DNA of 64,000 bases from Aquimarina amphilecti (GCF_900109375.1 NZ_FOAB01000007.1:248001-312000); one strand, 5' to 3'. Shown: positions 1 through 9,109, counted from the stretch's first letter. Numbers and translations are program-made. The notes: generated by a model from the sequence alone, not told the origin.

Positions 1-1473
1 AGAGATGCACAAAGTGAAACAGAACAAAAGAAACGCATTGCATTACTTTTCGATCTTAATAAGATGAATAATGAATTGCAAAATGCTATTAATAAATTAC
101 AGCAAATGCAGTATGGTTCTGGAGCTTTCCCTTGGTTTAAAGAAGGAAGAGAAAATCGTTATATCACTCAGCACATTGCTTCAGGATTTGGACATCTTAA
201 AAAACTAGGTGTTACAAAATATGACAGCAAAACTCAGAATATGCTTCAAAAAGCAGTTCGTTATCTAGACAAAGAATTTATAAAAGAATACGAAGAGCTT
301 AAAAAATATTGCAAGCGTAACAAGGTAGATATTAATAAAGATCACCTTAGTTATACACAAATGCATTATCTATATATGCGTAGCTTCTTTACGGATATCA
401 AAAGAGCAAATAACACTAATGAAGCTTGGGATTATTATTTAGGACAATCCAAAAAATATTGGTTAAAAAGAGGTTTGTATCCTCAAGGTTTATTAGCGCT
501 AATATTACATCGAAATAACGACACCAATACTGCCACTAAAATCATTAGATCATTAGATGAAAAAAGCATCACTAGCGAAGAACTAGGTATGTACTGGAAA
601 TCTAATACTGCTAGTTGGTATTGGTATCAGGCTCCTATAGAAACACAAGCCTTGATGATTGAAGTTTTTGCAGAAATCGAACAAGAACCCAAAAAGACTG
701 AAATTGTAGACAATCTTAAAGTTTGGTTACTTAAAAATAAACAAACTAATCAATGGAAAACTACCAAAGCTACTACAGAGGCAGTGTATGCATTATTATT
801 ACAAGGTAGCGACTGGTTATCTGTAACTGATATGGTCGAAATCGTATTAGGAAATCAAAAAATTGATCCTAGTACCATGGAAGATGTAAAAGTAGAAGCA
901 GGAACAGGATATTTCAAAACATCCTGGAATGGGAATGAGATACAGAAAGATATGGCAACTGCCAAAATCACCAAAGAAGGAAAAGGGATCGCTTGGGGAG
1001 CATTGTACTGGCAATATTTTGAGAATCTGGATAAAATTACCTCAGCAGAAACCCCTTTAAAACTTAAGAAAAAATTATTCTTAAAAAAGAATACGGATAC
1101 AGGAGAAGAAATTACTGAAGTAACCGATAAAACAGAACTAAATTTAGGTGATTTAGTGAGAGTTCGTATTGAGTTACGATCTGATCGCGCTATGGAATTT
1201 GTACACATGAAAGATATGCGTGCATCAGGATTAGAACCTATTAATGTTATCTCACGATACAAATACCAAGACGGATTAGGTTATTATGAAAGCACTAAAG
1301 ATGCTTCTACCAACTTTTTCTTTGACTATTTACCAAAAGGAGTTTATGTGTTTGAATATGATCTACGTGTAAATAACAAAGGTGATTTCTCTAATGGAAT
1401 TACAACTATCCAAAGTATGTATGCACCAGAGTTTAGCAGCCATTCTGAAGGAGTACGAGTAAAAGTAAAATAG
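1..1473 (+). CDS. Alpha-2-macroglobulin family protein, C-terminal part (5' end outside window)
   Basis: The reading frame is open from the first base, so the gene starts upstream; about 490 residues are visible. The first ~260 residues are a helical region with recurring 'TTEAVYALLLQ' and 'WYWYQAPIETQALMIEVF' type segments, typical of the alpha/alpha-toroid (thioester-like) domain of bacterial alpha-2-macroglobulins. The last ~200 residues are beta-rich (macroglobulin/receptor-binding-like) and end in 'SMYAPEFSSHSEGVRVKVK', a tail I associate with large Bacteroidota A2M proteins. In that family the proteins are cell-surface or periplasmic protease traps of about 1,800-2,000 residues. The thioester motif, if present, lies outside the window, so trap activity cannot be judged. 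The next gene follows after 41 bp on the same strand. Confidence 0.85.
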   Translation, partial: RDAQSETEQKKRIALLFDLNKMNNELQNAINKLQQMQYGSGAFPWFKEGRENRYITQHIASGFGHLKKLGVTKYDSKTQNMLQKAVRYLDKEFIKEYEELKKYCKRNKVDINKDHLSYTQMHYLYMRSFFTDIKRANNTNEAWDYYLGQSKKYWLKRGLYPQGLLALILHRNNDTNTATKIIRSLDEKSITSEELGMYWKSNTASWYWYQAPIETQALMIEVFAEIEQEPKKTEIVDNLKVWLLKNKQTNQWKTTKATTEAVYALLLQGSDWLSVTDMVEIVLGNQKIDPSTMEDVKVEAGTGYFKTSWNGNEIQKDMATAKITKEGKGIAWGALYWQYFENLDKITSAETPLKLKKKLFLKKNTDTGEEITEVTDKTELNLGDLVRVRIELRSDRAMEFVHMKDMRASGLEPINVISRYKYQDGLGYYESTKDASTNFFFDYLPKGVYVFEYDLRVNNKGDFSNGITTIQSMYAPEFSSHSEGVRVKVK

Positions 1474-1514
1474 ACTTTAAGCTAGAATCTAATTAATTTG
1501 ATTACTAAAATATA

Positions 1515-2237
1515 ATGATAAAAAATAGTTTAATAATTACACTTTTAATTTGTGTACTAGCAAGTTGTACTGATGGTAAAAAGCCAAAAATAGTATATGA
1601 TAACAGCGGTAAAAACAAAGAAACAACAGAATTAAAAAAAGATACTACCTTAATCGAGGCGGCAGATCTGCCGATTCGGATGGACAGCACCGATTATTTA
1701 ATACACCCGATTGGTTTTTTAAAAATTAGCAAATCTTGGTCTAAAACATCTTACAGATCTTCGGATTATAAGAATACCAATTTTTCTGTATCCAATCAAT
1801 CTAAATATCAGATTACTGGAAACTTAACAAATTTAAAGTTTCAACATATCGATTCTGAAAAACTAGTTCCATTAACAGAAAAGACAATTAATATTCAATC
1901 GGTAACTTTTCTAAAGGAAGTGTTTGATCGAACTAAATCAAAATATTTACTCTATAAGATAATTGATAAAGACACTAATCAAGATCAAATTCTAGATTAT
2001 CAAGATCTAAAATCTTTATACATCAGCAATATCGATGGATCAAATTTCACTAAGATAACCCCAGATTATCAAGAATTAGTTAATTGGAAAATATTAATAT
2101 CTAACAATAGATTGTATTTTAAAACTGTTGAAGACATTAATAAGGATGGAGAATTTGACAAAACGGATGTCATACATTATCAGTATTTGGATTTAGATAA
2201 TAAAAATTGGAAGGCTAAAGAGTACAATCCTCTCTAA
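1515..2237 (+). CDS. Hypothetical lipoprotein with two EF-hand-like D-x-D-x-D segments
   Basis: The 240-residue product begins with a lipoprotein signal (MIKNSLIITLLICVLASC, lipobox LASC), so it should be anchored in the envelope. Near residues 152-165 and 207-218 it has acidic segments, DKDTNQDQILDYQD and DINKDGEFDKTD, that resemble calcium-binding EF-hand or dockerin loops. They sit in a C-terminal half that looks like a beta-propeller 'TolB-like' fragment (phrases such as 'LYISNIDGSNFTKITPD'). No enzyme motif is recognised. It follows the macroglobulin gene closely on the same strand and may be co-transcribed. Calcium binding is inferred from the motif only. Confidence 0.7.
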   Translation: MIKNSLIITLLICVLASCTDGKKPKIVYDNSGKNKETTELKKDTTLIEAADLPIRMDSTDYLIHPIGFLKISKSWSKTSYRSSDYKNTNFSVSNQSKYQITGNLTNLKFQHIDSEKLVPLTEKTINIQSVTFLKEVFDRTKSKYLLYKIIDKDTNQDQILDYQDLKSLYISNIDGSNFTKITPDYQELVNWKILISNNRLYFKTVEDINKDGEFDKTDVIHYQYLDLDNKNWKAKEYNPL

Positions 2238-2265
2238 TAAATAATTGAAACTATTTAAACTAAGT

Positions 2266-2325
2266 AGCTAAAACAAAATCTTTACAAAACTAATTGTTTT
2301 TTAAGTGTTTTGTTTTAGCTCTTTT
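2266..2325. terminator. Convergent hairpin between two genes
   Basis: Perfect 13-bp arms AGCTAAAACAAAA (2266-2278) and TTTTGTTTTAGCT (2308-2320), followed by CTTTTT on the + strand. The right arm overlaps the last codons of the converging minus-strand gene, whose stop is at 2301-2303. The 29-nt loop is long for an intrinsic terminator. Confidence 0.55.
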
Positions 2326-2915
2326 TCAATAATAATCTTCAAAACTTTTAGATCATTTTCACTTATAACATTAGATAAAGAAAAGGGATCAAATTCACTT
2401 GATTGCGGGTAGATAAAAACTTCAAACTCATTAATAATTATATTTTTTATTTTATCAAATGCACATGCCTCAGAAGATTTAAGAAAAAACTGAATCTCTT
2501 CGTTATTGACATTAACAGAAAACTTTTGATTATATATCAATTGTCGTATTTCTAGATATACACCTTGTCTAGATCTATCTTTTTCAAGAACTGATCTCAA
2601 AATTATTAAATCATAAATATTGATGATATCCATTAAATCATATGGTAAAAAGGTATCTGACTTTGGATATATACAAATCCTCTTTTTATCAATTAAAACA
2701 TCTTGTATTTTATGGCTTTCGAATTTTTCGGAAGTAGCATTACAAAACATTATTTCAGAATCTGTTTTGGGATAAATTAAACGTTTATCATCGTATTTTC
2801 GATACAAAGAAGCGAACTCATTTATTTCTGAATAAAGTTCATCTCTAAGTTGATCAATCTTTTTGATAAAATATTCTTGCGTTTTCATAATTCCTAAGCC
2901 GTTATAATTACACAT
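2301..2915 (-). CDS. Hypothetical protein with internal repeats (IYPK units)
   Basis: A 204-residue protein with no signal peptide; an alternative ATG ten codons in (2888) gives MKTQEYF. I recognise no family. Residues 70-113 and 156-199 align as an internal duplication: (I)QDVLIDKKRICIYPKSD...YDLIILRSVLEKD against IKNIIINEFEVFIYPQSS...NDLKVLKIIIEKE. A third copy of the core (RLIYPKTDSE) occurs at 46-54. The protein therefore looks built from short repeats of one fold carrying an [LIF]IYP[KQ][ST] strand. It is a single gene facing a + strand neighbour. Function unknown. Confidence 0.65.
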   Translation of the reverse strand: MCNYNGLGIMKTQEYFIKKIDQLRDELYSEINEFASLYRKYDDKRLIYPKTDSEIMFCNATSEKFESHKIQDVLIDKKRICIYPKSDTFLPYDLMDIINIYDLIILRSVLEKDRSRQGVYLEIRQLIYNQKFSVNVNNEEIQFFLKSSEACAFDKIKNIIINEFEVFIYPQSSEFDPFSLSNVISENDLKVLKIIIEKELKQNT

Positions 2916-3028
2916 ACATTTTAGATCGCAAAAGGCGTATCTTTACATTAAAGATCATCTAAAAGACAATTTGTAACACTTACATCTAAAAAAATGTTAT
3001 CCAGTATAGTTCGCGAAACTTAAAACCA

Positions 3029-4126
3029 ATGAAAAAAGATTCTCTAAAAAAATCCATCTTACTACTATTAATCACCTCATTAATTAACTGTTACTCACAA
3101 GACAACATCAAAAACCTAAAAGGTTTTGACATTTCGTCTGATTCCATTAATACGTTCCTTAAGACACGTATGGATTCTTTACATATTCCTGGACTTTCCA
3201 TAGCGGTAATAAATAATAGTAACGTTGTTTATCATAAAACATTAGGGTACGCCAATCTCGAAAAAAAACTACCGGTTACCAACAAAACAATTTTTGAAGG
3301 AGCCTCTATGTCTAAATCGGTTTTTTCAACATTTGTAATGAAGTTTGTCGAAGAAGGAAAATTAGATTTGGATAAACCTATGTATGAATACCTACCTTAC
3401 GAAGATATTGCATACGATGAACGTTATAAGAGAATAACTGCCAGAATGATTTTGAGTCATAGGTCAGGATTTCCTAATTGGAGAGAAAATGAAGATGACA
3501 AAAAATTAAAAATCAAATTTGATCCTGATACAGATTACGGATATTCTGGAGAAGGGTATCAATATTTAGCAATGGTATTAAAACATATCTTAGGGACTGA
3601 TTGGAATGGTTTAGAAACTTATTTCCAGAAAGAAATAGCAAAACCTCTAGGATTAGAACATACTACTTTTATTGAAGATTCTTACGCCCTAAAACATAAA
3701 GCAGAACCTTATAATAAAGAAGGTGATTGGATTGATTGGAAAAATGAGTATTGGTACAAAAAGGACAAAGGCATATTCGTTTCTTCTTCATCTATTCGTT
3801 CCGAACCTATTGATTTTTCTAAGTGGATGATTGGTGTAATGAATAAGAAAATCTTATCAGAATCTAGTTATAAAGAACTATTTAAACATCATTCCAAAAT
3901 AACAACATTATCTACGGGAGTTAATGTTTATTATAGCTTAGGATTTATCACAGCGGATTCCCCTTATCACAATACTTATTTCCATGGTGGATCTAATGAT
4001 GGTTTTACATGTTGGTACATGATGGATATCGAAAAAAAATGGGGATATGTAGTATTTACTAATTCCATGTACGGTGAAAAATTAGGGAACGAACTGTGGG
4101 ATTATTTCGAAAAAGAATACGAATAA
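3029..4126 (+). CDS. Serine hydrolase, class C beta-lactamase/PBP-like family
   Basis: The 365-residue product has an N-terminal signal peptide (MKKDSLKKSILLLLITSLINCYSQ), so it acts in the periplasm or on the cell surface. The three motifs of the beta-lactamase-related fold are present: SxxK at S93-K96 (GASMSKSVF), the tyrosine motif Y172-S-G, and a late HGG (FHGGSNDGF) in the KTG position. Family members include esterases, D-amino peptidases and penicillin-binding-like proteins, so the substrate cannot be named. The AraC regulator starting 19 bp downstream on the same strand suggests a paired sensor/enzyme unit. Confidence 0.85.
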   Translation: MKKDSLKKSILLLLITSLINCYSQDNIKNLKGFDISSDSINTFLKTRMDSLHIPGLSIAVINNSNVVYHKTLGYANLEKKLPVTNKTIFEGASMSKSVFSTFVMKFVEEGKLDLDKPMYEYLPYEDIAYDERYKRITARMILSHRSGFPNWRENEDDKKLKIKFDPDTDYGYSGEGYQYLAMVLKHILGTDWNGLETYFQKEIAKPLGLEHTTFIEDSYALKHKAEPYNKEGDWIDWKNEYWYKKDKGIFVSSSSIRSEPIDFSKWMIGVMNKKILSESSYKELFKHHSKITTLSTGVNVYYSLGFITADSPYHNTYFHGGSNDGFTCWYMMDIEKKWGYVVFTNSMYGEKLGNELWDYFEKEYE

Positions 4127-4144
4127 AACAAGCATTGTAATTAA

Positions 4145-5023
4145 GTGAAAGAAAAAATTAAACACGTAAAATTTGATAATAAGACAAATCCAAAATCTTA
4201 CTTTGAAGTAGTACAGCTTGAAGAGTTACTAAATAGAAAGTTAGATCATGACATTTGCAAAAATCACATTGTCAAATTTTATATCATAATTTTTATTACA
4301 GAAGGAAATGGCTACCATACTATTGATTTTGTAGACTATAAATACCAAAAAGGTTCTGTTCTATTAGTTAGAAAAGATCAAATTCAAAAATTTTCGAAAA
4401 GCGCTACTGCAAAAGGACATCTACTGATCTTTACTGAAGAATTTATAGTCAGCCATATCAATAAATTAGAAGCATTAAAATCGTTTCAATTGTTTAATGA
4501 GTTGATAAGCTTCCCTAAGATTGAATTAGATATCGAAGAGAATGATTTTTCCAATTTTCACTCTCTAATCGGGCAAATAGTATCAGAGTACAATCTAAAA
4601 GATGAATATTCTATTGGTATAACACGCAGTGCGCTACATATACTAATTACCAAATTATTTCGTATCAAGTTTACTAAGAAACAGCTGCCAAACAAGAAAA
4701 AATATTTAACGGAATTCTTATTACTTCAGGATATGGTAGAAAAAAATTGCTTTGTCAATAAAAAAGTGATGTTTTATGCTGAAAACATGGGTTGTTCCAC
4801 CAAAACACTGAACAATATTGTACAAGCAATAGTTAATAAACCTGCCAAAAATTTTATAGACGAAATAGCTATTACGCAAATAAAGAGATTACTTATTGGT
4901 ACAAATGAATCGGTTAAGGAAATAGCCTATACTTCCGGATTTGATGATCCTGCGAATTTTTTCAAATATTTCAAAAAATATGTCGGAAGTTCTCCAGAAG
5001 TCTTTAGAAAATCGCATCGATAA
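4145..5023 (+). CDS. AraC family transcriptional regulator (GTG start)
   Basis: A 292-residue regulator. The N-terminal part is a cupin-like sensing domain (YHTIDFVDYKYQKGSVLLVRKDQIQKF), and the C-terminal ~100 residues are the AraC double helix-turn-helix, ending in KEIAYTSGFDDPANFFKYFKKYVGSSP, which matches the family signature 'GFxdpsyFsrxFKkxxGxsPxxyR'. The start codon is GTG at 4145; no ATG lies near the N-terminus. It follows the serine hydrolase gene by 19 bp and probably shares its transcript. Confidence 0.88.
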   Translation: MKEKIKHVKFDNKTNPKSYFEVVQLEELLNRKLDHDICKNHIVKFYIIIFITEGNGYHTIDFVDYKYQKGSVLLVRKDQIQKFSKSATAKGHLLIFTEEFIVSHINKLEALKSFQLFNELISFPKIELDIEENDFSNFHSLIGQIVSEYNLKDEYSIGITRSALHILITKLFRIKFTKKQLPNKKKYLTEFLLLQDMVEKNCFVNKKVMFYAENMGCSTKTLNNIVQAIVNKPAKNFIDEIAITQIKRLLIGTNESVKEIAYTSGFDDPANFFKYFKKYVGSSPEVFRKSHR

Positions 5024-5127
5024 CATTTTCCTATTTTGACACTATTTAGGATAATATCAACCACCTTATTATACTGATTGTAAATTACTTTTGGTGATAA
5101 ATTTCTATTATTATCAAATACAGTAAA

Positions 5128-6582
5128 ATGAAACACGCAATCAAACTTACCCTCATTTTGATGACTTTATCTCTAAGTCATTGCGCCGACAAAAAAGAAA
5201 CATCTACAGAAAGTAAAACTATTATGGAAGTAACCACTTTCGAAATTAATGGAGATGTCGATCCACTAGATTTTAAAAAAAGAGATACACAGATAGAAAC
5301 AGACTTCACTAGTAGGCAACCAGGTTTTATCAAAAGACAAAGTGCTATTGATGAAAACGGAGCCTATGTTGTAATTGTTTACTGGGAGAATACAGCAAAC
5401 GCCAAAGCATCTATGGATAAGTTTATGAGTGATACATCCGTTGCTGATTATGCACAAATGATAAACGGATCAACCATGAAAATGGAACGTTATGCAATGG
5501 ACAAAACGTTCAATGCAGATAAAAGCAAGTTTGTAGAGGTGATGACATTTGATTTAAAACCAGCTACAGATTTAGAAAAATTCCATAAACTTAATCAAAA
5601 GGTAGAAACTGATTTCACAGGAAAAAGAGATGGGTTCTTACAAAGACTTACCGGTGTAAATGAAAAAGGTACACAAGCAGTTGCTGTTTATTGGACTAAC
5701 AAAGCGGCTTCTGATGCTTCTTTGGATGGTTTTATGGCAAATTCAACAGCAAAGGAATTTATGGCAAAAATGGATCAATCCAGTATGTTCATGGGTCGTT
5801 ATGAATCCTTACTGGCGCACGTAACCAAAAAAGAAAAAGTAGTTGCATTGCTAAATAGTTTTAACACAGGTGATCAAACTCCAATTTCATATATCAATCC
5901 ACAAAAATACATTCAACACAACTTAGATGTTGGAGATGGATTAGCAGGTTTTGGAGAAGTCATGAAAAACGCTCCAGAAGGTGGATTCAAAGCAAATGTA
6001 GTCAGAGCTTTTGAAGATGATGAATATGTGTTTACGCATACAGAATATGACTTTTTTGGGCCAAAAGCCGGGTTTGACGTTTTCCGTTTCGAGAATGGAA
6101 AAATTGTAGAGCATTGGGATAATTTATTAGAAGTACAAAAACCAAATCCAAGTGGACACACCCAATTCGACGGTGCTACTAAAATTACCGATTTAGATAA
6201 AACAGAAGAAAACAAAGCCAAAGTAAAAGATTTCATTGAAAAAATACTTCTAAACGGTGAAATGGATAAGATCACTAATTATATAAACCCCAAAGAATAT
6301 ACGCAACACAATCCTGCTGTTGCAGATGGATTAGAGGGCTTTGGAGAAGCGATGAAGTACTTTGCCATGAACGGGTTGGTTATGGAATATACTGCACTGC
6401 ATAAAGTCTTGGGACAAGGAAACTTTGTTCTTACACTTAGTGAAGGAAAATTTGGCAAAGGAGATCAAACTGCATTTTATGATCTATTTAGGCTAGAAAA
6501 TGGGTTGATCGTAGAGCATTGGGATGTAATTACAATAATTCCGCCTAAATCCAAATGGAAGAATGAAAACGGAAAGTTCTAG
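5128..6582 (+). CDS. Lipoprotein with two antibiotic-monooxygenase-like and two SnoaL-like domains
   Basis: A 484-residue lipoprotein (lipobox LSHC). Four small alpha+beta domains follow in tandem. Residues ~34-125 and ~133-225 are repeats of an antibiotic-biosynthesis-monooxygenase (ABM) dimeric barrel: both contain 'ETDFT...R.GF..R', 'VYW.N.A.A.AS.D.FM'. Residues ~233-345 and ~360-484 are repeats of the SnoaL/NTF2-like polyketide-cyclase fold: both have 'INP..Y.QHN..V.DGL.GFGE.MK' and end '..G.IVEHWD'. ABM domains often oxidise quinol-type small molecules or bind haem, and SnoaL domains bind small hydrophobic ligands, so a role on a small aromatic compound in the envelope is plausible but inferred. 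Confidence 0.8.
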   Translation: MKHAIKLTLILMTLSLSHCADKKETSTESKTIMEVTTFEINGDVDPLDFKKRDTQIETDFTSRQPGFIKRQSAIDENGAYVVIVYWENTANAKASMDKFMSDTSVADYAQMINGSTMKMERYAMDKTFNADKSKFVEVMTFDLKPATDLEKFHKLNQKVETDFTGKRDGFLQRLTGVNEKGTQAVAVYWTNKAASDASLDGFMANSTAKEFMAKMDQSSMFMGRYESLLAHVTKKEKVVALLNSFNTGDQTPISYINPQKYIQHNLDVGDGLAGFGEVMKNAPEGGFKANVVRAFEDDEYVFTHTEYDFFGPKAGFDVFRFENGKIVEHWDNLLEVQKPNPSGHTQFDGATKITDLDKTEENKAKVKDFIEKILLNGEMDKITNYINPKEYTQHNPAVADGLEGFGEAMKYFAMNGLVMEYTALHKVLGQGNFVLTLSEGKFGKGDQTAFYDLFRLENGLIVEHWDVITIIPPKSKWKNENGKF

Positions 6583-6646
6583 TCCAATTCTTTCTTTACC
6601 CTTACAATATCTTAAATCAAACGTAAACTTTTTTAAAACCCTTACT

Positions 6647-7183
6647 ATGAAAACTCTAAAATCAATTAGTTGCTACCTAATACTATCCTTGGCATTAAGT
6701 TTATTTACCTCTTGTGACAGTGATGATGATAACACCACTCCTCCAATAACATCCGGAGTCAGTGTAACTGTAGCTAATACATTTCAATCAACTACAATCA
6801 CGAGCGGAGTTGAAACCGCCATAGAAGATTTATTTATGCAACCTGCCGGATCATTAGAAGCAACAGCAACTATTGAAAATGCTGTTGAATTCCCTGCCTA
6901 CCTATTAGGATTATATGATATTGATATCGATCAAAACACGATTTCTTTTGAATTGGTGGCACAAGCTGGGGATGCAACCTATGGAGATTTATTCAGAACA
7001 TTAGAAACAGGAACTACAGATCGATATTATTTTACATTCGATGAACCGCAAAATGTAAGTGGGTTTTCTACAGATAATGATTCCGTAGGTCTCAGAATAG
7101 ATGCAAATAATGTTTTAGTGGTAGAGATTGGTGAGGGATTCGAGTTTCAACCCGGAGCTAGTTTTACTATCACACTAAATTAA
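6647..7183 (+). CDS. Hypothetical lipoprotein
   Basis: The start is placed at the ATG at 6647, giving MKTLKSISCYLILSLALSLFTSC, a clean lipoprotein signal (LFTSC). An ATG 84 bp further upstream would overlap the previous gene and put 28 unrelated residues before the signal. The mature part is acidic at first (CDSDDDN), then a compact beta-rich domain of ~150 residues ending in 'FEFQPGASFTITLN'. I do not recognise the family. The gene follows the ABM/SnoaL gene by 64 bp and may be in the same transcript, which ends at the hairpin at 7206. Confidence 0.65.
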   Translation: MKTLKSISCYLILSLALSLFTSCDSDDDNTTPPITSGVSVTVANTFQSTTITSGVETAIEDLFMQPAGSLEATATIENAVEFPAYLLGLYDIDIDQNTISFELVAQAGDATYGDLFRTLETGTTDRYYFTFDEPQNVSGFSTDNDSVGLRIDANNVLVVEIGEGFEFQPGASFTITLN

Positions 7184-7205
7184 TTTAGAACATACACTTA
7201 ACTAA

Positions 7206-7242
7206 CTGTATGTACTATCAATGGGCACATACAGTTTTCTCT
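7206..7242 (+). terminator. Rho-independent terminator
   Basis: Stem CTGTATGT (7206-7213) / ACATACAG (7227-7234) followed by TTTTCTCT. It lies just after the lipoprotein gene and before the methyltransferase gene. Confidence 0.7.
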
Positions 7243-7293
7243 AAAAAAACAGTCTTATTCTTTTAATCAAATTTTATATATAAGAAAAACACT

Positions 7294-7911
7294 ATGAATA
7301 AAGAAAAAATCAACACGGTTATAGATGAATTGTTTCGTGATTCTAAAGGTGATTTTTTTAAAATGATTAAGACTGTTTCTAAAAGTGTAGTCCGACCATT
7401 AACGCCTGTCGACTTCAAAGATTTGTACCTATCAATATCTAAAGAACAAGGAGAAGATCTAACAAAATTAGTTGTAGAAAAAAACTATAAGAACATTGTA
7501 GAATTCGGAACCTCATTTGGGATATCAACCTTATACTTAGCCTTAGGTGCGATGGAAACTAATGGGCACATTATCACAACTGAGTTAATTACCTCTAAAG
7601 CTAATAAAGCAAAAGAAACGTTCAAAAAAGCAGGAGTAGACAATCTTATTGATCTAAGAATTGGTGATGCTATGAAAACATTACAACATCATAAAGATCC
7701 AATAGATCTTTTGTTTTTAGATGGTTGGAAAGATGTGTATCTCCCATTATTCCAGATGTTAGAAACTAATTTTCATCCCAATACTACCATTTATGTGGAT
7801 AATGCTAATATGAAAGAGACGCAACAATTTCTAGACGTTATTAGTCAACAACCAACATACAGATTACAACCTCTATATAATGGTAAGGTGTTCTTAATTA
7901 GTATTCTATAA
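7294..7911 (+). CDS. Class I SAM-dependent O-methyltransferase-like protein
   Basis: A 205-residue cytosolic protein. The SAM-binding motif I is IVEFGTSFGISTLYLA (about residues 69-84). An acidic residue ends the next strand (ITTEL), and the 'DLLFLDGWKDVYLPLF' and 'TTIYVDNANM' segments match the metal-dependent catechol O-methyltransferase family. The substrate is unknown. It is followed after 5 bp by a cytochrome b561 gene and then a cupin gene, which suggests a small three-gene operon on redox-active or aromatic compounds (inference). Confidence 0.82.
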   Translation: MNKEKINTVIDELFRDSKGDFFKMIKTVSKSVVRPLTPVDFKDLYLSISKEQGEDLTKLVVEKNYKNIVEFGTSFGISTLYLALGAMETNGHIITTELITSKANKAKETFKKAGVDNLIDLRIGDAMKTLQHHKDPIDLLFLDGWKDVYLPLFQMLETNFHPNTTIYVDNANMKETQQFLDVISQQPTYRLQPLYNGKVFLISIL

Positions 7912-7916
7912 TTGCA

Positions 7917-8450
7917 ATGCAGCAGCCATCTATAACATATAGCAAACGTACTATTTGGATTCATTGGGTTTCTACAGTACTAATTTTTGGATTAATCTAT
8001 ACAGGAATTAATATGGAGCATCAAGCTGTCAGTGAGCGTAAATTTATACTGTATCAAATACACTTCTCATTAGGAATTTTAGTATTTCTATTAACGATCA
8101 TTAGGATCATTGGTTTATGTAAAGATAGAAAACCCAAGAATTTATACCCCAAAAAATCCATAAGAGAAAGGGTTAGAAAATGCGTTTACTATGGTTTCTA
8201 TATTAGTATTATCTGGATGTGTGTGTCTGGATTGGCATCTCTTTTTTTAGAAGGAATTATTCACTCAGTACAATCTAGTAATTGGCAAGATTTACCAGAA
8301 ATAAGTGTAGATGGTTTTCATCCCATTATGTTATCGCATCACATAATGGCCAAAATGATATTCCTTTTATTATTATTTCATATTTCTGGATTTGTATTGC
8401 ACTTGATACAGAAAAAAGAAAACACATTAAAGAGAATTTGGTTTAATTAA
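7917..8450 (+). CDS. Cytochrome b561-type membrane protein (cytochrome b/b6 domain)
   Basis: A 177-residue integral membrane protein with four predicted hydrophobic helices. Histidines are placed as in bacterial b561: WIHWVS in helix 1, YQIHFSLGI in helix 2, HHIMAKMIFLLLLFHISGFVLH in helix 4, which would bind two haems b. Known members move electrons from ubiquinol or superoxide across the inner membrane. It lies 5 bp after the methyltransferase gene and 11 bp before a cupin gene, so the three are probably one operon. Confidence 0.85.
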   Translation: MQQPSITYSKRTIWIHWVSTVLIFGLIYTGINMEHQAVSERKFILYQIHFSLGILVFLLTIIRIIGLCKDRKPKNLYPKKSIRERVRKCVYYGFYISIIWMCVSGLASLFLEGIIHSVQSSNWQDLPEISVDGFHPIMLSHHIMAKMIFLLLLFHISGFVLHLIQKKENTLKRIWFN

Positions 8451-8461
8451 TATATATATAA

Positions 8462-8896
8462 ATGAAAGAAAAAGAGATTATAAGAAACGGACAAGGTGAC
8501 AACTACAATTATTCTCAGGATCATTGCTTTATCAAACTTTCTTCCGATAGCACACAAGGTGAGTTATGTTTTGTAGAGGACACCTTAAAACCTGGATTCT
8601 ATCTAGCCAGACATCATCATAAAATCATGACCGAAGTATTTTATATATTAGAAGGAGAAGTAGAACTAATTTTTGATGATGAAACGATTATCGCAAAACC
8701 AGGAGACACGGTTACTGTGCCACCAAACGTATGGCACGCTGCAGGTTGTGCAGAGGGCGGAAAAATGCTTAGTATATTTAAAAATGGTCAATTTGATTTA
8801 TACCTAGAAAAGTTATCAAAGATGTCTGATAGCGATTTTGAAGATACCGAATTAATGAAAGCGATATCTGCAGAATTTGATATTTACGAAGAGTAA
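8462..8896 (+). CDS. Cupin domain protein
   Basis: A 144-residue single-domain cupin. Motif 1 is RHHHKIMTEVFYILEGEVEL, with the H-x-H and E metal ligands; motif 2 is PGDTVTVPPNVWHAAG, with the final His. It should bind one divalent metal. Related small cupins include isomerases, dioxygenases and non-enzymatic sugar or ligand binders, so activity is not assigned. It is the last gene of the 7.3-8.9 kb operon and is followed by a terminator hairpin. Confidence 0.83.
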   Translation: MKEKEIIRNGQGDNYNYSQDHCFIKLSSDSTQGELCFVEDTLKPGFYLARHHHKIMTEVFYILEGEVELIFDDETIIAKPGDTVTVPPNVWHAAGCAEGGKMLSIFKNGQFDLYLEKLSKMSDSDFEDTELMKAISAEFDIYEE

Positions 8897-8922
8897 GAAA
8901 TACTACATAGCAATGTACCTAG

Positions 8923-8956
8923 ACCACATATGAATTCATATGTGGTTTTGTTTTAG
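8923..8956 (+). terminator. Rho-independent terminator (24-bp palindrome plus T-run)
   Basis: Perfect 12-bp arms ACCACATATGAA / TTCATATGTGGT (8923-8946) followed by TTTGTTTTA. It closes the cupin operon just before the first cassette-boundary element. Confidence 0.75.
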
Positions 8957-9005
8957 GGGGAATTTTACACTATTTTTAGATCCATAAAACAAAAGTGCCT
9001 GTAAA

Positions 9006-9094
9006 GTTAACGAGGTATAATACGTTTGTAAACGTTTACAAGCAATTACAAACGGTACTATATGCAATAACTATACACGCAAGTTGGGCGTCAT
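9006..9094 (+). repeat. Cassette-boundary element 1 (attC-like palindrome) before hamA
   Basis: The left side contains GTTAACGAGGTATA and the right side CTATACACGCAAGTTGGGCGT, which are roughly complementary. The centre holds the 16-bp palindrome TTGTAAACGTTTACAA (9026-9041). The right end GTTGGGC (9083-9089) fits the integron R' consensus GTTRRRY. GTTGGGCGT (9083-9091) is the exact reverse complement of ACGCCCAAC at 12128-12136, the other end of the hamAB cassette. TACGTTTG (9021-9028) matches the Bacteroidota -7 box and might drive hamA. Confidence 0.6.
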
Positions 9095-9109
9095 TAAAAA
9101 AAACCGAGA

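Noticed and set aside
855..1262. Long antisense open frame across the macroglobulin gene
   Set aside because: No domain or start context; it is a shadow of a strongly coding frame, like the other antisense frames inside known genes.
6563..6646. ATG at 6563 as the start of the lipoprotein gene
   Set aside because: It would overlap the upstream gene and bury the lipoprotein signal 28 residues in.
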